Shown here: positions 13,558 through 25,430 of the stretch, in pieces | How the letters are laid out: each line of letters starts with the position of its first letter | How positions within the stretch are numbered: the first letter of the stretch is position 1 | Assembly (NCBI GenBank): GCA_012861695.1 | Contig: JAAOOA010000386.1 | Location: 261,501 to 325,500 of the forward strand | Reading direction: 5' to 3' | Source: Trematomus loennbergii | Taxonomy: Eukaryota > Chordata > Actinopteri > Perciformes > Nototheniidae | DNA: 64,000 bases | Notes under the pieces: model-generated | Told to the model about the DNA's origin: nothing | The model's database searches: none | What the model saw: only the letters and a program-made list of their open reading frames with translations | Program-made: the position numbers and the translations under genes

Positions 13558-15051
13558 ACATATACACCGGCATAGACTTTAAATTAAATAATACAGGGGC
13601 CTGCAGGCAGGGACTGAAACATATCATTATAGAATATTACATAAATAAGGTTTTAGGATTCAACAATCTCTTATCTCTTTGGATAACTGGACTTAAACTC
13701 ACACTGTACATTTTACATGTATACTTAATTTAATAATCCATTCCTACACACTTAATGTATATAATATCCTGCTTTATATTTATTTTGTTTACTGTAAATT
13801 GGTATTTCAACATGTATATTTTCTACTTTTTGAATGCTGTTTTATTTCTATTTGTGATGTTTACATTTTAGAATTGTTTATTTATAGTCTTTTCATTTCT
13901 CTTATGTGCAATGCCAATCTTTAATGCTGTGGGCCATGGGGCTCATAAAAGGTTTTTGAGAAGAAAACTTGTCAAAACTGCTGGGAAAAACACACACTTA
14001 AATCTGCCTAGCAACTGGCCGGTCCTCACAACACCCATCCAAATTCACCACTTGTGTGAAAATTTGTGTTTTAACATTTTAAGTGACTTTCTGACTCACT
14101 ACCCCCATCTTGTGTTAGAGATATTTTTTTCATCTTTGTGGCTATAGCAGAAAGGGGGGTCCTCACACCCTGCCCTTGGGTCATGGTCCTCACAATAATA
14201 GCAAAACCTGTGTGTGTGTGTGTGTTTGTGAGGACCACTTATTGAGAAACAACTTGTTCTGTGAGGACATTTTTGGTTGTGAGGACCTTTTGGGTGGTCC
14301 TCACTAAAACAATGCTGAAATACTCCCCTGAAGGCCTGAACAACATGCTGTGTAATTTTCAGCAAAAGTCCCAACAAGAATAGTAACTATGGAAATGGTC
14401 GTTTTCTCCTGTGCTCTTGGGCTCCAACTAGAGGACACACACATGTACTGCATCTACTTGTACTGCGAATGTTCTGATTGATTGGTCACTGCAGTCACAT
14501 TGCTTAACTAGGGAGGGGTAAGGAAGGAGGGAGAACATATAGTTGCAGGTGACCTGACAGAAGCCTGTTACCAGCTACATGTCAACCATGTAGAGGTTAC
14601 AAATTAAATATAAATGACAAATCAACACAATTCATGATATAAAATACTTGCATACTGTGCATTATCAGTTAAGAATTATTAATCATTTTCTGAAGATTTA
14701 AGAGGATATATGCCTTCCAAAGCATAGTAGTGATGTGCTTAAGTTTATTAAAAATTAAAATGTCCGCTATTATACAAAATGGAGTCTTTATTATAAAATA
14801 CGCAATGGTATTTTTCCCCTAACCTTACTGTAAAATATATTATTGGTAAATGTTGAGTTTAAAAATTAAAGTTTAATATAAGATAATTGCTGGAATATAT
14901 TGTTCTAGTTTATTTTCTGGAAGTGTGTTAAAACTATGGCTGTCAAGCGATTACAAATATTAATCTAATGAATGATATGCTTTGTGATTAATTAATCTAA
15001 ATTCATGTTAATAAATCAGATATAGCAATATTTGCTGTGAGAAGCATCTCA

Positions 15052-15495
15052 AGAGGTGGGAAGTAACTAAGTACATCTACTCAAGTACTGTACTTATGTA
15101 CAATTTTGAGGTACTTACACTTTACTTGGGTATTTCCAGTTATGATATTTTGTACTCCTACCCCACTGCATTTCAGAGGTAAATGGAAATATAATCAAGT
15201 CTTAAATCAGACTTTAGTTCCACCTGGAGTAAATTCACAAGCTACCCTGCAGTATACAGTCATTAAACTAGCTGCACCTTTACCAGCTTTGAGAACACTT
15301 TAATGATCAATCATTATAAAACATATCATATATATTATTCTGAAATGGACCAATCTGCACAATGACTACTTTTACTGTCGCTACTTTAAAGAGCTTACGA
15401 AGAAGTAGAAAATCTGTGTACTTTTACTCAAGTACAAGATCTGAGTACTTCTACTTTTACTAAAGTACAACATCTGAGTACTTTTCCCACCACTG
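15052..15495 (+). mobile_element. hAT-like MITE (U3 copy)
   Basis: Same ends as the U2 copy (gaggtgggaagtaac / ttcccaccactg) but with fewer internal ctcaagtacaa motifs. It is located at the same place in the unit, so it was present before the triplication. Confidence 0.65.
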
Positions 15496-16040
15496 CACAC
15501 CTGACGTTACTCGTAATTGTGGCAACAGAGCTATGAGTTTTGGCAGTGGAAAATATGAAGCCTTTTTGCCGAATGTTTGGACAGATCGCGATAAACTTAT
15601 GAAAAGGAGCATTGTCTACATCGACATGTAACTATTTATCAAGTTGAAAACATAAGATGTCTCTCTCAGTTCCTTAAATCCTCACCTTCTTCTCTTATCC
15701 CATGTTGTTTTGTTACAACCCTTTCTCCTCTGTCTGTGTGAGTGGTTGGTGTTTCTTTCTTGCTGTATGGATGTGGCTCCCATCTTTAGGCCTCCCAATG
15801 CTGTCCCTGGTCCTGCTGTCCCTGCATGGCCCTGCTCCTCCTGCATCCCTCACAGCCATTCCCATTGTTTCATGCATTTACATACCATATTCTGTCTTTG
15901 CTTTCTAGTCTTGATACCTCCCTTGTGTATTAAACAGTATTATAAGCCATACTGTGTTATGTCCTAAGTATTCACTCAGGTCTTTCAGGAAACTAAGGTT
16001 GCATTCACACCTAATAGTCCTCTTCTTTGGTGTGTTTCCT

Positions 16041-16586
16041 CTAGGGCTGTCAAGTTAACGCGTTAATAACGCGTTAACGCAAAAAAAAATTAACGCCACT
16101 AATTATTTTAACGCGATTAACGCATGTGTATTTTTTGTCCTCGGCCGCCGTAGTTTCAGAGCGCATCGAGTTTAAAATACCATCGACAAGCTGATGCTGA
16201 CAGCCCCGCTCCTACCGCCCGCTTGTGGCAGACCACACTTCCACGCTCACTGGCAGGCCCGGACTGGCCATCGGGAGGACCGGGAGGGAGTGTGTATGTG
16301 TGGCGCGACTCGCGCGAGCGAGGCACACCTTACGTGTTGTTGTTGTTAGCATCTGGTGCTAGCTGGCTGCGCTAACGGATATAAGGAGCTGTTTCAATGA
16401 CATTTCGCCGACAACTGCGCCGAGCACTTGACTTTATGCAGGTAGCCAGACAGTGGGACATTGTACGAAAGGTCAGCACACTCAGCACGGATAGTACGCG
16501 CAACATGATTGCAGCATCCAGGCAGCTCCCGTTGGAGCATATATGCCTTGAGCTGCACATAGCTCCAACGATCCATCACAGTGTCT

Positions 16587-16622
<36 letters not shown>

Positions 16623-16624
16623 CA

Positions 16625-16655
<31 letters not shown>

Positions 16656-16960
16656 ACACACACAGTATTATTGTATGAGAGAGGTTCCAGGTTGAATTGA
16701 AGCGAATATTTGTAATGTTCAGGTTGTTGTGTTTAATATTCATGAGAATATTGTCATTGTTCAAATGATAATAAACAAACATATAAAGCATATTTGTCCA
16801 CTCATATGTTGATAAGAGTATTAAAAACTTGAAAGATATCCCTCTAAGGTACATTTAGAACAGATAAAAAAGTGCGATTAATTTGCGATTAATCGCGATT
16901 AACTATGGACAATCATGCGATTAATCGCGATTAAATATTTTAATCGACTGACAGCCCTAG
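16041..16960 (+). mobile_element. hAT-type element with CTAGGGCTGTCA ends
   Basis: Termini are ctagggctgtcaagttaacg and (reverse complement) ctagggctgtcagtcgatta. Subterminal gcgttaac and cgattaatcgcg motifs are palindrome-rich. The U2 site shows the empty state (ggtgtgttaaaacat), so the insertion is private to U3. A hAT transposase fragment lies inside, plus an (AC)n tract at about 16,590-16,665. No clean 8-bp target duplication is visible. Confidence 0.75.
16397..16578 (+). pseudogene. hAT transposase core fragment
   Basis: The frame contains KVSTLSTDSTRNMIAASRQL followed by PLEHICLELH. This resembles the hAT (ZBED-like) block in which an Asp sits before an Asn-Met pair and a downstream H-x-C motif follows. 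Catalytic residues elsewhere are absent. The frame then runs into the (AC)n tract and is meaningless from about 16,580 on. It is a remnant of the transposase of the element that surrounds it. Confidence 0.6.
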
Positions 16961-18610
16961 TTAAAACATTATAAACACATATAATGACAGACTGCAGTAA
17001 GGAGGGCTCTGATCAGATTGTACCACAGCCTTTTACACAGTGAGGTGAGCAGTCACAAGCAAATATAAATATATATATACCAGCCTTTGACAACACTTTA
17101 ATGATCAATAATTATAAAACATATCATATATATTATTCTGAAATGGACCAATCTGCACAATGACTACTTTTACTGTCGCTACTTTCACTATATTTTGATG
17201 ATAATACATTTCTACTTTTACTTGAGGAACATTTTGAATGCAGGACTTTTACTGTAACAGAGTATTCTTTTAGACATTATCTAAAGTTATCATTATCATT
17301 ACTTTAGTATCCACTTTAGTATGATGATTAATTGAAAGGGGACCTACAATACTATGCAAAATGCACTTTTTGATGTCTGTTATACATAAATATGTGTCCC
17401 CGGTGTGTCAGGGAACTCACAAAGTGTCAGTAAACAATACCCTCTCTCTTTTCCTCCATACCCACACCTCTCTCTAAAAAATGAGGGTGCTAACAAGCAG
17501 ATCCAGAATATTCGCTCCTATAACATCATTGGCGACATCCGGCCGACGTGACACGTCCCAACCTATATTCTCCGGCACACGTGACACGACCCAACCTATC
17601 GTCTCTGTATACAGTCACAGCGCTGTGTGTCTGTGTATTCAGCAGGATGTCTGCTGGGGGCTTAGAGTAAAGTTGTTATATATAATACATATAATGGCAC
17701 CGTTCTAGCGGTAACTTAAAAGAACATGTCAAGCTATGTGCTGTATCAGAAACAATGCGCAGCGTGTTTTGGGAGTAATATGCTGTGTGTTTACATTAGC
17801 AAGCATGCTAACACTCAGAGCTAACCATGGAGCTAACACTGTAGACTACTGGGGAGAATGTGTAACGTAATGTCCTTGTGGTAAAGAGAAAGGCTTGAGC
17901 TCCATACTGTTTCAGAAATAAAGCTTGAAGTGGTTAGGAGCATAACATTGCATTTAATCACCGCAGCGTTTAGCTGAGCTTCTCCCCGTAGAAATCTCTC
18001 AGGGGAAAGCTGCGTGACGCTACATATATCTATATAGATATATATATCTATATAGTCATGTGCACATTAACTACTGACTACAATGTAGAAATGGCAATTA
18101 CATTTTTATGTCCCCGACTCCTCCAACAATGCAACATACATATATATATATATATATATATGATTTTAAAAAGAAAGAAAATAGAAGTAATTATAAAATA
18201 AAGTGATGCAGTAAGTAAGTCCAATGTATTAACCAAACATATATACAGAGTGTGTATATATTCAGGGTTGGGTTGTAACGGAATACATGTAACGGCGTTG
18301 CGTAATCAGAATACAAAAATCAAGTAACTGTATTCAGCTCGCGTTATATTTGAAAAACGAGTAATCTGATTACAGTTACTTTCGTAAACCTGAAGTGAAT
18401 ACTTATTGGAATTATTGGTGGAAAGGTTTCCTCACAAATGTAATATTCATTACCGGCAGATCTGTGTGCACGGCGCAGCAGCGTGTCTGTGTCAGCACGA
18501 GAGAGAGAGAGATATGGCGCATTTCCACCGCAGGCCTCGCTCGACTTAGTACGGTTTTGTTAGGCCTCGTTAGGCCTGGCTCACTTTAATGCTGCGCTTC
18601 CATTACAGTT

Positions 18611-19465
18611 TAGGAACTGGGTAGTATCTATAGTAACACAGTGTAGGCGGAGCCGTGACGTCATCTTCAATGAGCACCCCAGAAAACAACATCAGCCGTT
18701 AGCTGTTAGCACTCAGAGCTCACAGCTCCTCATATCTGTTCAGAAACTAGACAAAAGTTAAACAAGTACAAACCACAGACTGCCTGTGTCATGGCGAATA
18801 CAGTCGCTGGTTTATTTATGTCTGTATAGGCCGTTGTTGTGAGTGTGGACGGTCGGAGCATATACTGCGTTAGCTTAGCCGATCTCCATTTAGAAAACAC
18901 GCATTTTAAAAGGTGTTTCGCCTGCCGTCTGTCTGCAGACTTGTCAAAGCATTAATTCATGGTTTTTACTAACCGGTATCAGTATGTTGTTACTTCGGCA
19001 TCATTTTGAAACGTGTATTACAATTAAATCACGATTAGAGCGATGCGAATATTCGGGGCTTATCTCCCTGTAAATACTATTGTAGACTACAACAAAATGA
19101 ACATATTTTACCATAATTTAATTGTAATACACGTTTCAAAATGATGCCGAAGTAACAACATACTGATACCGGTTAGTAAAAACCATGAATTAATGCTGTG
19201 ACAAGTCTGCAGACAGACGGCAGGCGAAAAACCTTTTAAAATGCGTGTTTTCTGAATGGAGATCGGATCCATCAGGCTAAACTAACCTGTAGCTGCTCCG
19301 TCCACACTCACAACGGCATACAGACATAAATAAAGCAGCGACTGTATTCACCATGACACAGACAGTCTGTGGTTTGTACTTGTTTAACTTTTGTCTAGTT
19401 TCTGAACAGATATGAGGAGCTGTGAGCTCTGTGTGCTAACAGCTAACGGCTGATGTTTTGGGGCA
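18611..19465. repeat. Near-perfect palindrome (inner arms of U3)
   Basis: The left arm (about 18,611-19,025) and right arm (about 19,085-19,465) are reverse complements with only some 60-100 bp between them. Example: gtatcagtatgttgttactt on the left and aagtaacaacatactgatac on the right. In U1 the same arms are 2.8 kb apart. Hairpin-forming DNA of this size is expected to be unstable in replication. Confidence 0.8.
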
Positions 19466-20806
19466 TGTTGCGCTGTCGGGTGCTGACCAATCACGAAGCG
19501 TCATTTCTTGACTGGCAGTAAAAACAACCAATCATAGCAGTGCTTCTCTGGCTGGCTCTGTCCAATCACAAACAAGAAGTGTTCTCCCTAAGGAATACCC
19601 TTTCCGTATAAGTTTAAATGCTGTGGTGTTTGTGAAATGCTGTGGTGGTTCCTGAAATGCTGTAGCGTTTTGTGAAATGTTGTTTTGCACTTCAGGGCCA
19701 CCGTAGGTGTCAGTGTTGTGTCACATCTTGTTCTCACTGCCCCAAAGAGACAAAAATCTTCAGGGTCAAATACGAGTTGCCCAACCTTTACCAGTGGCCA
19801 ATCAGAAAACGTTCATAAGTTGAATTCTTAAGTTACTAGTATTACGTGGAGGCCTCTAGTTATTTGTTATTATTACAGTTATTGACTGTGATCTTAAATC
19901 CAATATGAGTCTGCCATGACTGTTCTTTCTAAATGACATAAGGTCCCGTAATGATAATCCTGTGTGAATATGGCTTTACAAATCATTTGTGAAAGTTTTG
20001 GAGAGCACTGTCAAATGATGCCATCCTAAGATTGGTTTGCCAGATTGTAGAATTCTCATTTAACAAATCTGTTATTTGGGCGGAAGGACTAGTTGAACAG
20101 ATTGTGTAAGATTTCTTGAATTTGCCTTAGTTTTCTCTCCCAAGTAAAACAGATGGTTTGTTTATCATTCACTATTGTTCCTCTGCCTGTTGGGACAGTG
20201 TTGCCTTGTCCCTTGATCTCAGCAGTGAAGTTATTTTGTAAAATCGTAATCAGTAGCAAATTTTACAAAACTACATATACGTTTCAGATTTAAAGGACAA
20301 TGTGTTCAAATGTCTGACTGTGGCAACCCAGGACAATGGACAATTTGGCTCAATAATGCACGCTGGCACTCAATCATACCTTTGGGATTGTTACACAGAC
20401 AGAAAACGTATTTGAAAGATGCAGTTATCACATAGAATTTCCACACATAATGGCTTAATTAAGCAAACGTGACATTTTTCAATAGTGTGTTGTTTCCACG
20501 AAATCTCACCAAAAACAAGTGGTTCACTCTGTGACACAAGTAGTTAGTAGAGTCAATGTAGAGTTAGAAGAGAGAAATGTTAATGTAGAGTTAGAGTGAA
20601 TGGACAGTAGGTGAGTGTTTTTGTAACTGTAGTTCAACACACCTGTCAAATAAATCAATCTGTGATTATAGTTCTTGCATTGTTTGTTTTGTGAAGGAAG
20701 TAATACCTTGTCTCAGGTCATGTTCACACCAGCCTTGTTTAGTCTGGTTGAATCGAACCCTGGTGCGTTCAACCGCTTGGTGCGGTTCGGCCTATAAGCT
20801 AGGCTA

Positions 20807-21290
20807 TATTTGCTTGTGACTGCTCACCTCACTGGTCCCCTGTGTACAACAAAAGGCTGTGGTACAATCTGATCAGAGCCCTCCTTACTGCAGTCTGTCA
20901 TTATATGTGTTTATAATGTTTTAACACACCAAAGAAGAGGACTATTAGGTGTGAATGCAACCTTAGTTTCCTGAAAGAGTGAATACTTAGGACATAACAC
21001 AGTATGGCTTATAATACTGTTTAATACACAAGGGAGGTATCAAGACTAGAAAGCAAAGACAGAATATGTAAATGCATGAAACAATGGGAATGGCTGTGAG
21101 GGATGCAGGAGGAACAGGGCCATGCAGGGACAGCAGGACCAGGGACAGCATTGGGAGGCCTAAAGATGGGAGCCACATCCATACAGCAAGAAAGAAACAC
21201 CAACCACTCACACAGACAGAGGAGAAAGGGTTAGTAACAAAACATGGGAGAAGAGAAGAAGGTGAGGATTTAAGAAACTGAGAGAGACAT
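20807..21290. repeat. Outer inverted-repeat arm (U3, right)
   Basis: Same sequence as 5,772-6,275 and 13,074-13,557, and inverted relative to 15,655-17,065. Confidence 0.75.
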
Positions 21291-22132
21291 ATACACCGGC
21301 ATAGACTTTAAATTAAATACAGGGGCCTGCAGGCAGGGACTGAAACATATCATTATAGAATATTACATAAATAAGGTTTTAGGATTCAACAATCTCTTAT
21401 CTCTTTGGATAACTGGACTTAAACTCACACTGTACATTTTACATGTATACTTAATTTAATATTCCATTCCTACACACTTAATGTATATAATATCCTGCTT
21501 TATATTTATTTTGTTTACTGTAAATTGGTATTTCAACATGTATATTTTCTACTTTTTGAATGCTGTTTTATTTCTATTTGTGATGTTTACATTTTAGAAT
21601 TGTTTATTTCTAGTCTTTTCATTTCTCTTATGTGCAATGCCAATCTTTAATGCTGTGGGCCATAGGCTCATAAAAGGTTTTTGAGAAGAAAACTTGTCAA
21701 AACTGCTGGGAAAAACACACACTTAAATCTGCCTAGCAACTGGCCGGTCCTCACAACACCGACCAAATTCACCACTTGTGTGAAAATTTGTGTTTTAACA
21801 TTTTAAGTGACTTTCTGACTCACTACCCCCATCTTGTGTTAGAGATATTTTTTTCATCTTTGTGGCTATAGCAGAAAGGGGGGTCCTCACACCCTGCCCT
21901 TGGGTCATGGCCCTCACAATAACAAAAACCTGTATGTGTGTGTGTGTGTCCTGGTCACCCTAGAAGTGAGGGGTCTGTGTCATTTTTAATGTTGCATATG
22001 ATGAAGATGTTTTTTTAACTATATACTAATGGGTGATTTTCTTAATTATATTTTATATTATTAATGTGAATCTTCAAAGTCACTTAATCTGTCAGATGGA
22101 TATAACCACAGAACAACGTTAAAGGGAACACC

Positions 22133-22167
<35 letters not shown>

Positions 22168-22224
22168 CATTTTATAGGTTAGCATGGTTTTATCTCATTT
22201 GACTTTACATGTTTTAGTTTCCTT

Positions 22225-22320
22225 ATTCCTGCATTTTAATTATTTGTATGAGTTACTTCACGTTGTTGGAGGACCTCAGGCTTTACATCTTCATTGTACA
22301 TACGAAAATAAAGCCTTTAG
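22225..22320 (+). mobile_element. LINE-like 3' tail
   Basis: Sequence cacgttgttggaggacctca then gctttacatcttcattgtac and aataaagccttt resembles the 3' untranslated tail of a fish non-LTR element with its poly(A) signal. Related tails lie at 59,690-59,820 and 63,345-63,480, each close to a V-set exon or gene. Confidence 0.5.
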
Positions 22321-22713
22321 TATTTCTAATATGAACTAATATCAAAAACAAAAAAGAGTTGTGTTGCCTCCCAGTACAATCTAACGCACTACTTTTCTTG
22401 GTGGATGCAATATCCCTCTGCCTTAACAAAAGCACATACTTTGCAGTTTGTTCATTCTCTTATATATGAATTGATAGTAAACACTTTTTGGTACAGAGGG
22501 TCTCGGTACAAACTGTTCTTACTTCCTGTTAGAGCTCACTCTGTGTGCCCCTCCTAAACAAGGTTTATGTAAGTTGAGACGAAGCGTTGTGACAAAATAT
22601 GTTTAATATCAAAAGTAAGAGCAAATATGGAAGTATTTTCGAAACTATTGCGTGAGGTATGTCAGAACTTAAAGAAATGCACTGCTGACTTTTGCCTTTC
22701 TGTTATTCTGTAG

Positions 22714-23096
22714 ATTTAGAAGAAGTGAAGGCAAATCCTGGAGAGGACGTCACTCTTCAGTGCAACAGCTCAACAGACGCTGCCCTCACACTGTTAGAGT
22801 GGAGCAGACCTGAGCTGGAGGATTCAGTCTTCTACTTCACAGATAACAAGTCGATGGAAAGCGTCCAGGATCTACGTTATCACGGTCGTGTTGAGCTGAA
22901 AGATCCAGAGATGAAGAACGGAGACGCTTCTGTTCTCCTGAAGAACGTCAATGTCAACGACACGGGAACGTACCATTGTCAGGTTAGAACCTCCTCCCAT
23001 AGCCGAAGGAAGAGAGAACTGGGGGGTCAGATGGATGGACTGTCGGAGCCGTCCATCCATCTGACCAATCAGTCCATCAATCTGACGTCATTAAAG
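22714..23096 (+). CDS. V-set immunoglobulin exon (paralogue 1)
   Basis: One exon encoding a V-set Ig domain, probably the extracellular recognition domain of a B7/butyrophilin/CAR-like immune receptor. Counting from the exon start, the disulphide cysteines are at residues 17 (TLQC) and 89 (DTGTYHC) and the core Trp is at 30 (LEWSRPE), so the spacing fits a V domain. Asn-x-Ser/Thr sites occur at 18 and 45. The acceptor is strong (tctgttattctgtag) and enters in phase 1. The 3' end is odd: instead of the SVHLSVSE strand of its paralogues it runs through a short inverted repeat (ggtcagatggatgga / tccatccatctgacc) and meets a donor (AAAG|GTGAAT) in phase 0. No signal-peptide exon was found upstream, so the gene may be incomplete. 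Confidence 0.75.
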
Positions 23097-23132
23097 GTGA
23101 ATAATGACTAATGTTCTGCTCTCGTTCTTTAG

Positions 23133-23209
23133 CTGTGGTGAAAACAGAGGAAAGGCATTTTGAAGAACCAGACTCCAGTTCCCTGAAGTCACCCAGGAGT
23201 GGGAGATAG
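23133..23209 (+). CDS. Candidate short tail exon downstream of V exon 1
   Basis: A good acceptor (ctgctctcgttctttag) is followed by a frame of about 25 codons (AVVKTEERHFEEPDSSSLKS, then PRSGR and stop) when entered in phase 1. It is polar and has no membrane segment. The preceding V exon leaves in phase 0, which would give an early stop, so use of this exon needs a different donor. It may be a decayed cytoplasmic exon. Expression evidence would decide. Confidence 0.3.
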
Positions 23210-23221
23210 TGGGCAGAGTTA

Positions 23222-23875
23222 CTGTGTAGCACACATTATACAGAGGGTGATCACAGTATGAGTACTACCATATGAGTATATGTGTAGTACACATTATACA
23301 GAGGGTGATCACAGTATGAGTACTACCATACGAGTATATGTGTATCACACATTATACAGAGGGTGATCACAGTATGAGTACTACCATACGAGTATATGTG
23401 TAGCACACATTATACAGAGGGTGATCACAGTATGAGTACTACCATACGAGTATATATGTATCACACATTATACAGAGGGTGATCACAGTATGAGTACTAC
23501 CGTATGAGTATATATGTATCACACATTATACAGAGGGTGATCACAGTATGAGTACTACCATACGAGTATATGTGTAGTACACATTATACAGAGGGTGATC
23601 ACAGTATGAATACTACCATACGAGTATATGTGTAGCACACATTATACAGAGGGTGATCACAGTATGAGTACTACCATACGAGTATATGTGTAGCACACAT
23701 TATACAGAGGGTGATCACAGTATGAGTACTACCATACGAGTATATGTGTAGCACACATTATACAGAGGGCGATCACAGTATGAATACTACCATACAAGTA
23801 TATGTGTAGCACACATTATACAGAGGGCGATCACAGTATGAATACTACCATACAAGTATATGTGTAGCACATAAA
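23222..23875. repeat. 59-bp minisatellite, ~11 copies
   Basis: The unit begins gtgtagcacacattatacag and contains gggtgatcacagtatgag and actaccatacgagtatat; the period is about 58-59 bp. Copies differ by a few substitutions (tgatcac/cgatcac, gtagc/gtatc/gtagt). It lies in the interval between V exon 1 and V exon 2. The period is not a multiple suited to coding and both strands contain stops. Confidence 0.95.
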
Positions 23876-24066
23876 ATACATACTATATATCTGAATTTAT
23901 AGTGGAAGAGATGTGACCTGTAAAAAAAATAGCTTTGTGTACAAATGTATCTATAATATAAAGGTATTCTGAAACTAGCAGAATATTCTATGGACCGTTC
24001 GAGGTGAGCTGATCACTGTTAAAGAAATGTTGCTGACTTTTCCTTTCTGCTTTTTTCGATGTTTAG

Positions 24067-24417
24067 AAGAGGTGAGGGCAAAGCCTGGAGAAGACGTCAC
24101 TCTCCAGTGCAACAGCTCCACAGATGCTGCTGTCATACTGTTACAGTGGAGCAGACCTGAGCTGGAGGGTGACTACGTCTTCTACTCCAGAGGTAACAAG
24201 TCGAGGGAAAGCTTCCAGAATCCACGTTATCGAGGTCGTGTTGAGCTGAAAGATCCACAGATGAAGAACGGAGACGCTTCTGTTCTCCTGAAGAACGTCA
24301 ACACCAACGACACGGGAACGTACGAGTGTCGGGTTATAACTCGCTCCAATAATCGCAGGAGGCGTGACGTGGGAAACAGAGTGTTGGTGAGCTCGGTCCA
24401 TCTGAGCGTCTCTGAAG
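24067..24417 (+). CDS. V-set immunoglobulin exon (paralogue 2)
   Basis: Encodes a V-set domain close to the exons at 22.7 and 61.8 kb: TLQC, LQWSRPELE, RVELKDPQMKNGD, NDTGTYEC and a final SSVHLSVSE strand. It then ends in phase 1 at a donor (GAAG|GTGAGT). The position where the paralogues have the acceptor AG reads CG here (ttttttcg before ATGTTTAG). The next AG is a few bases downstream and still enters in frame, giving E-E-V-R. The exon is followed 185 bp later by a C-terminal exon. It could be a second V domain of the same gene as paralogue 1 or a separate gene that has lost its leader exon. Confidence 0.7.
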
Positions 24418-24602
24418 GTGAGTTTGTGTTTCTCCATTGGCATGTTTAGAGATGATGTTGATGCTCTGTGATCGATAGATAATGTCTGACATGAGACTGG
24501 AGAGGAAACAGATTCTGTTCTTCATCACCTTCATGATCAGCTGTTCTCCAACATGAGGGGAGGTCCAGTCGTTTCCTCACTGCTCTCTGTTTCTGTCCTC
24601 AG

Positions 24603-24742
24603 GTCCTGAGAAGGAAATCAAGAATGAACACCATCAGTATGGAGACGCCAACGATGAACCCCAGGGGGTGCCAGAGGACGCGTTGGGTTGGGAGTTAGTG
24701 TGGGACTGGTTTGTCTCGTTGTTTGTTGTTGTGCTTTTGTAA
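24603..24742 (+). CDS. C-terminal exon of V-set paralogue 2
   Basis: After acceptor ctgtcctcag the frame continues from the V exon in phase 1 as GPEKEIKNEHHQYGDANDEP, then a segment ending WFVSLFVVVLL directly before TAA. It therefore encodes a polar stalk and a short hydrophobic end with no cytoplasmic tail. Aligned at DNA level with the exon at 62,333-62,507, the same bases there are read in another frame as a longer membrane helix and tail. That frame here is broken by indels. The exon may be a pseudo-exon or give a membrane-inserted or lipid-tail-like C-terminus. Confidence 0.55.
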
Positions 24743-25194
24743 AATGTCAAAGAGCAAGGTGAAGAGATCAGAAGAGTGTTTCGATGAAGAGGAAATGTCC
24801 AAACTAAACCCCCGACTCTCCTCTCCTGAATGTCGACCCTGTCGTGGTGGAGGGTCTTGATACATAGCCCAACCACCTGCACTACCTGAGGGGCTCACTA
24901 CTATCTAAGTCAGATTACAGGGATATCAGGTACTCACGCTGCAGACACACGCTGCTCCAGACCACGTTGTGTTCAGAGTTTAGCCTTAAAATCAGCAATA
25001 CAGCTGTTCTGTTACTACTTCCTTTGAAATATTAAATCAGATAATAAATATATATTCAGTCTATGAGAGGTAATATTATCAGCTGTTATTCATCAGTATG
25101 AAATCCAGCACCAGATACTTTTTACGCTGCTATGGACAATCTTGAAATAATATTTTTTTGCACATTCTGTGGAAAATCTTGCACTAATTCTCAA

Positions 25195-25430
25195 AATATT
25201 GAAGTGATTGTTATTTTGTATATATTGATTGTTGTGTTTTTATTCAGGTCTTAATGTGTGCACATGTACAAATGTGTCTTTGACTGTATATATAGGTACA
25301 TACATATTTGCACACATATTTTATATATATTTATTTTTGTATTTGGGATTGTGGGAAGCGGTATTTCGATCTCTCTGTCTGTACACACAAACTGGAAGAT
25401 TGACAATAAAGTTGACTTTGACTACTTGCA
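25195..25430 (+). mobile_element. LINE-like 3' tail
   Basis: Ends with gattgacaataaagttgact then ttgactac, the typical 3' terminus of fish non-LTR elements of the Rex1/CR1 type. It is followed at about 25,555-25,690 by another LINE-like untranslated piece (gcagccagaggtgaggtgta, ggcaggaatgacttccagtc). No reverse-transcriptase coding remains. Confidence 0.5.

Larger units (their letters stand above)
7691..14691. repeat. Segmental repeat unit U2
   Basis: Second direct copy of the 7-kb unit. It retains both outer inverted arms (about 8,694-9,180 and 13,074-13,557). Compared with U3, about 1.4 kb (U3 19,000-20,445) is missing and is replaced by a hAT element plus an AT-rich microsatellite between 11,175 and 12,715. 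The TG tract that is huge in U1 is only about eight repeats here (about 14,209-14,225). Confidence 0.85.
15655..17065. repeat. Outer inverted-repeat arm (U3, left), split by insertion
   Basis: Reverse complement of 20,807-21,290, interrupted at 16,041-16,960 by a hAT-type element. The arm resumes at ttaaaacattataaacac exactly where the uninterrupted U2 arm continues. Confidence 0.75.
14692..21950. repeat. Segmental repeat unit U3
   Basis: Third direct copy of the unit. It is the most complete, with outer inverted arms at about 15,655-17,065 and 20,807-21,290 and an inner palindrome at 18,611-19,465. It carries one private insertion, a hAT-type element at 16,041-16,960, which interrupts a sequence continuous in U2 near 9,060. 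Homology to the other units ends just after the short TG tract near 21,948. Confidence 0.85.

Noticed and set aside
23222..23875. CRISPR-like array
   Set aside because: Units are contiguous 59-bp tandem repeats without unique spacers, and the DNA is eukaryotic. The same holds for the 51-bp array at 36.3-37.4 kb.
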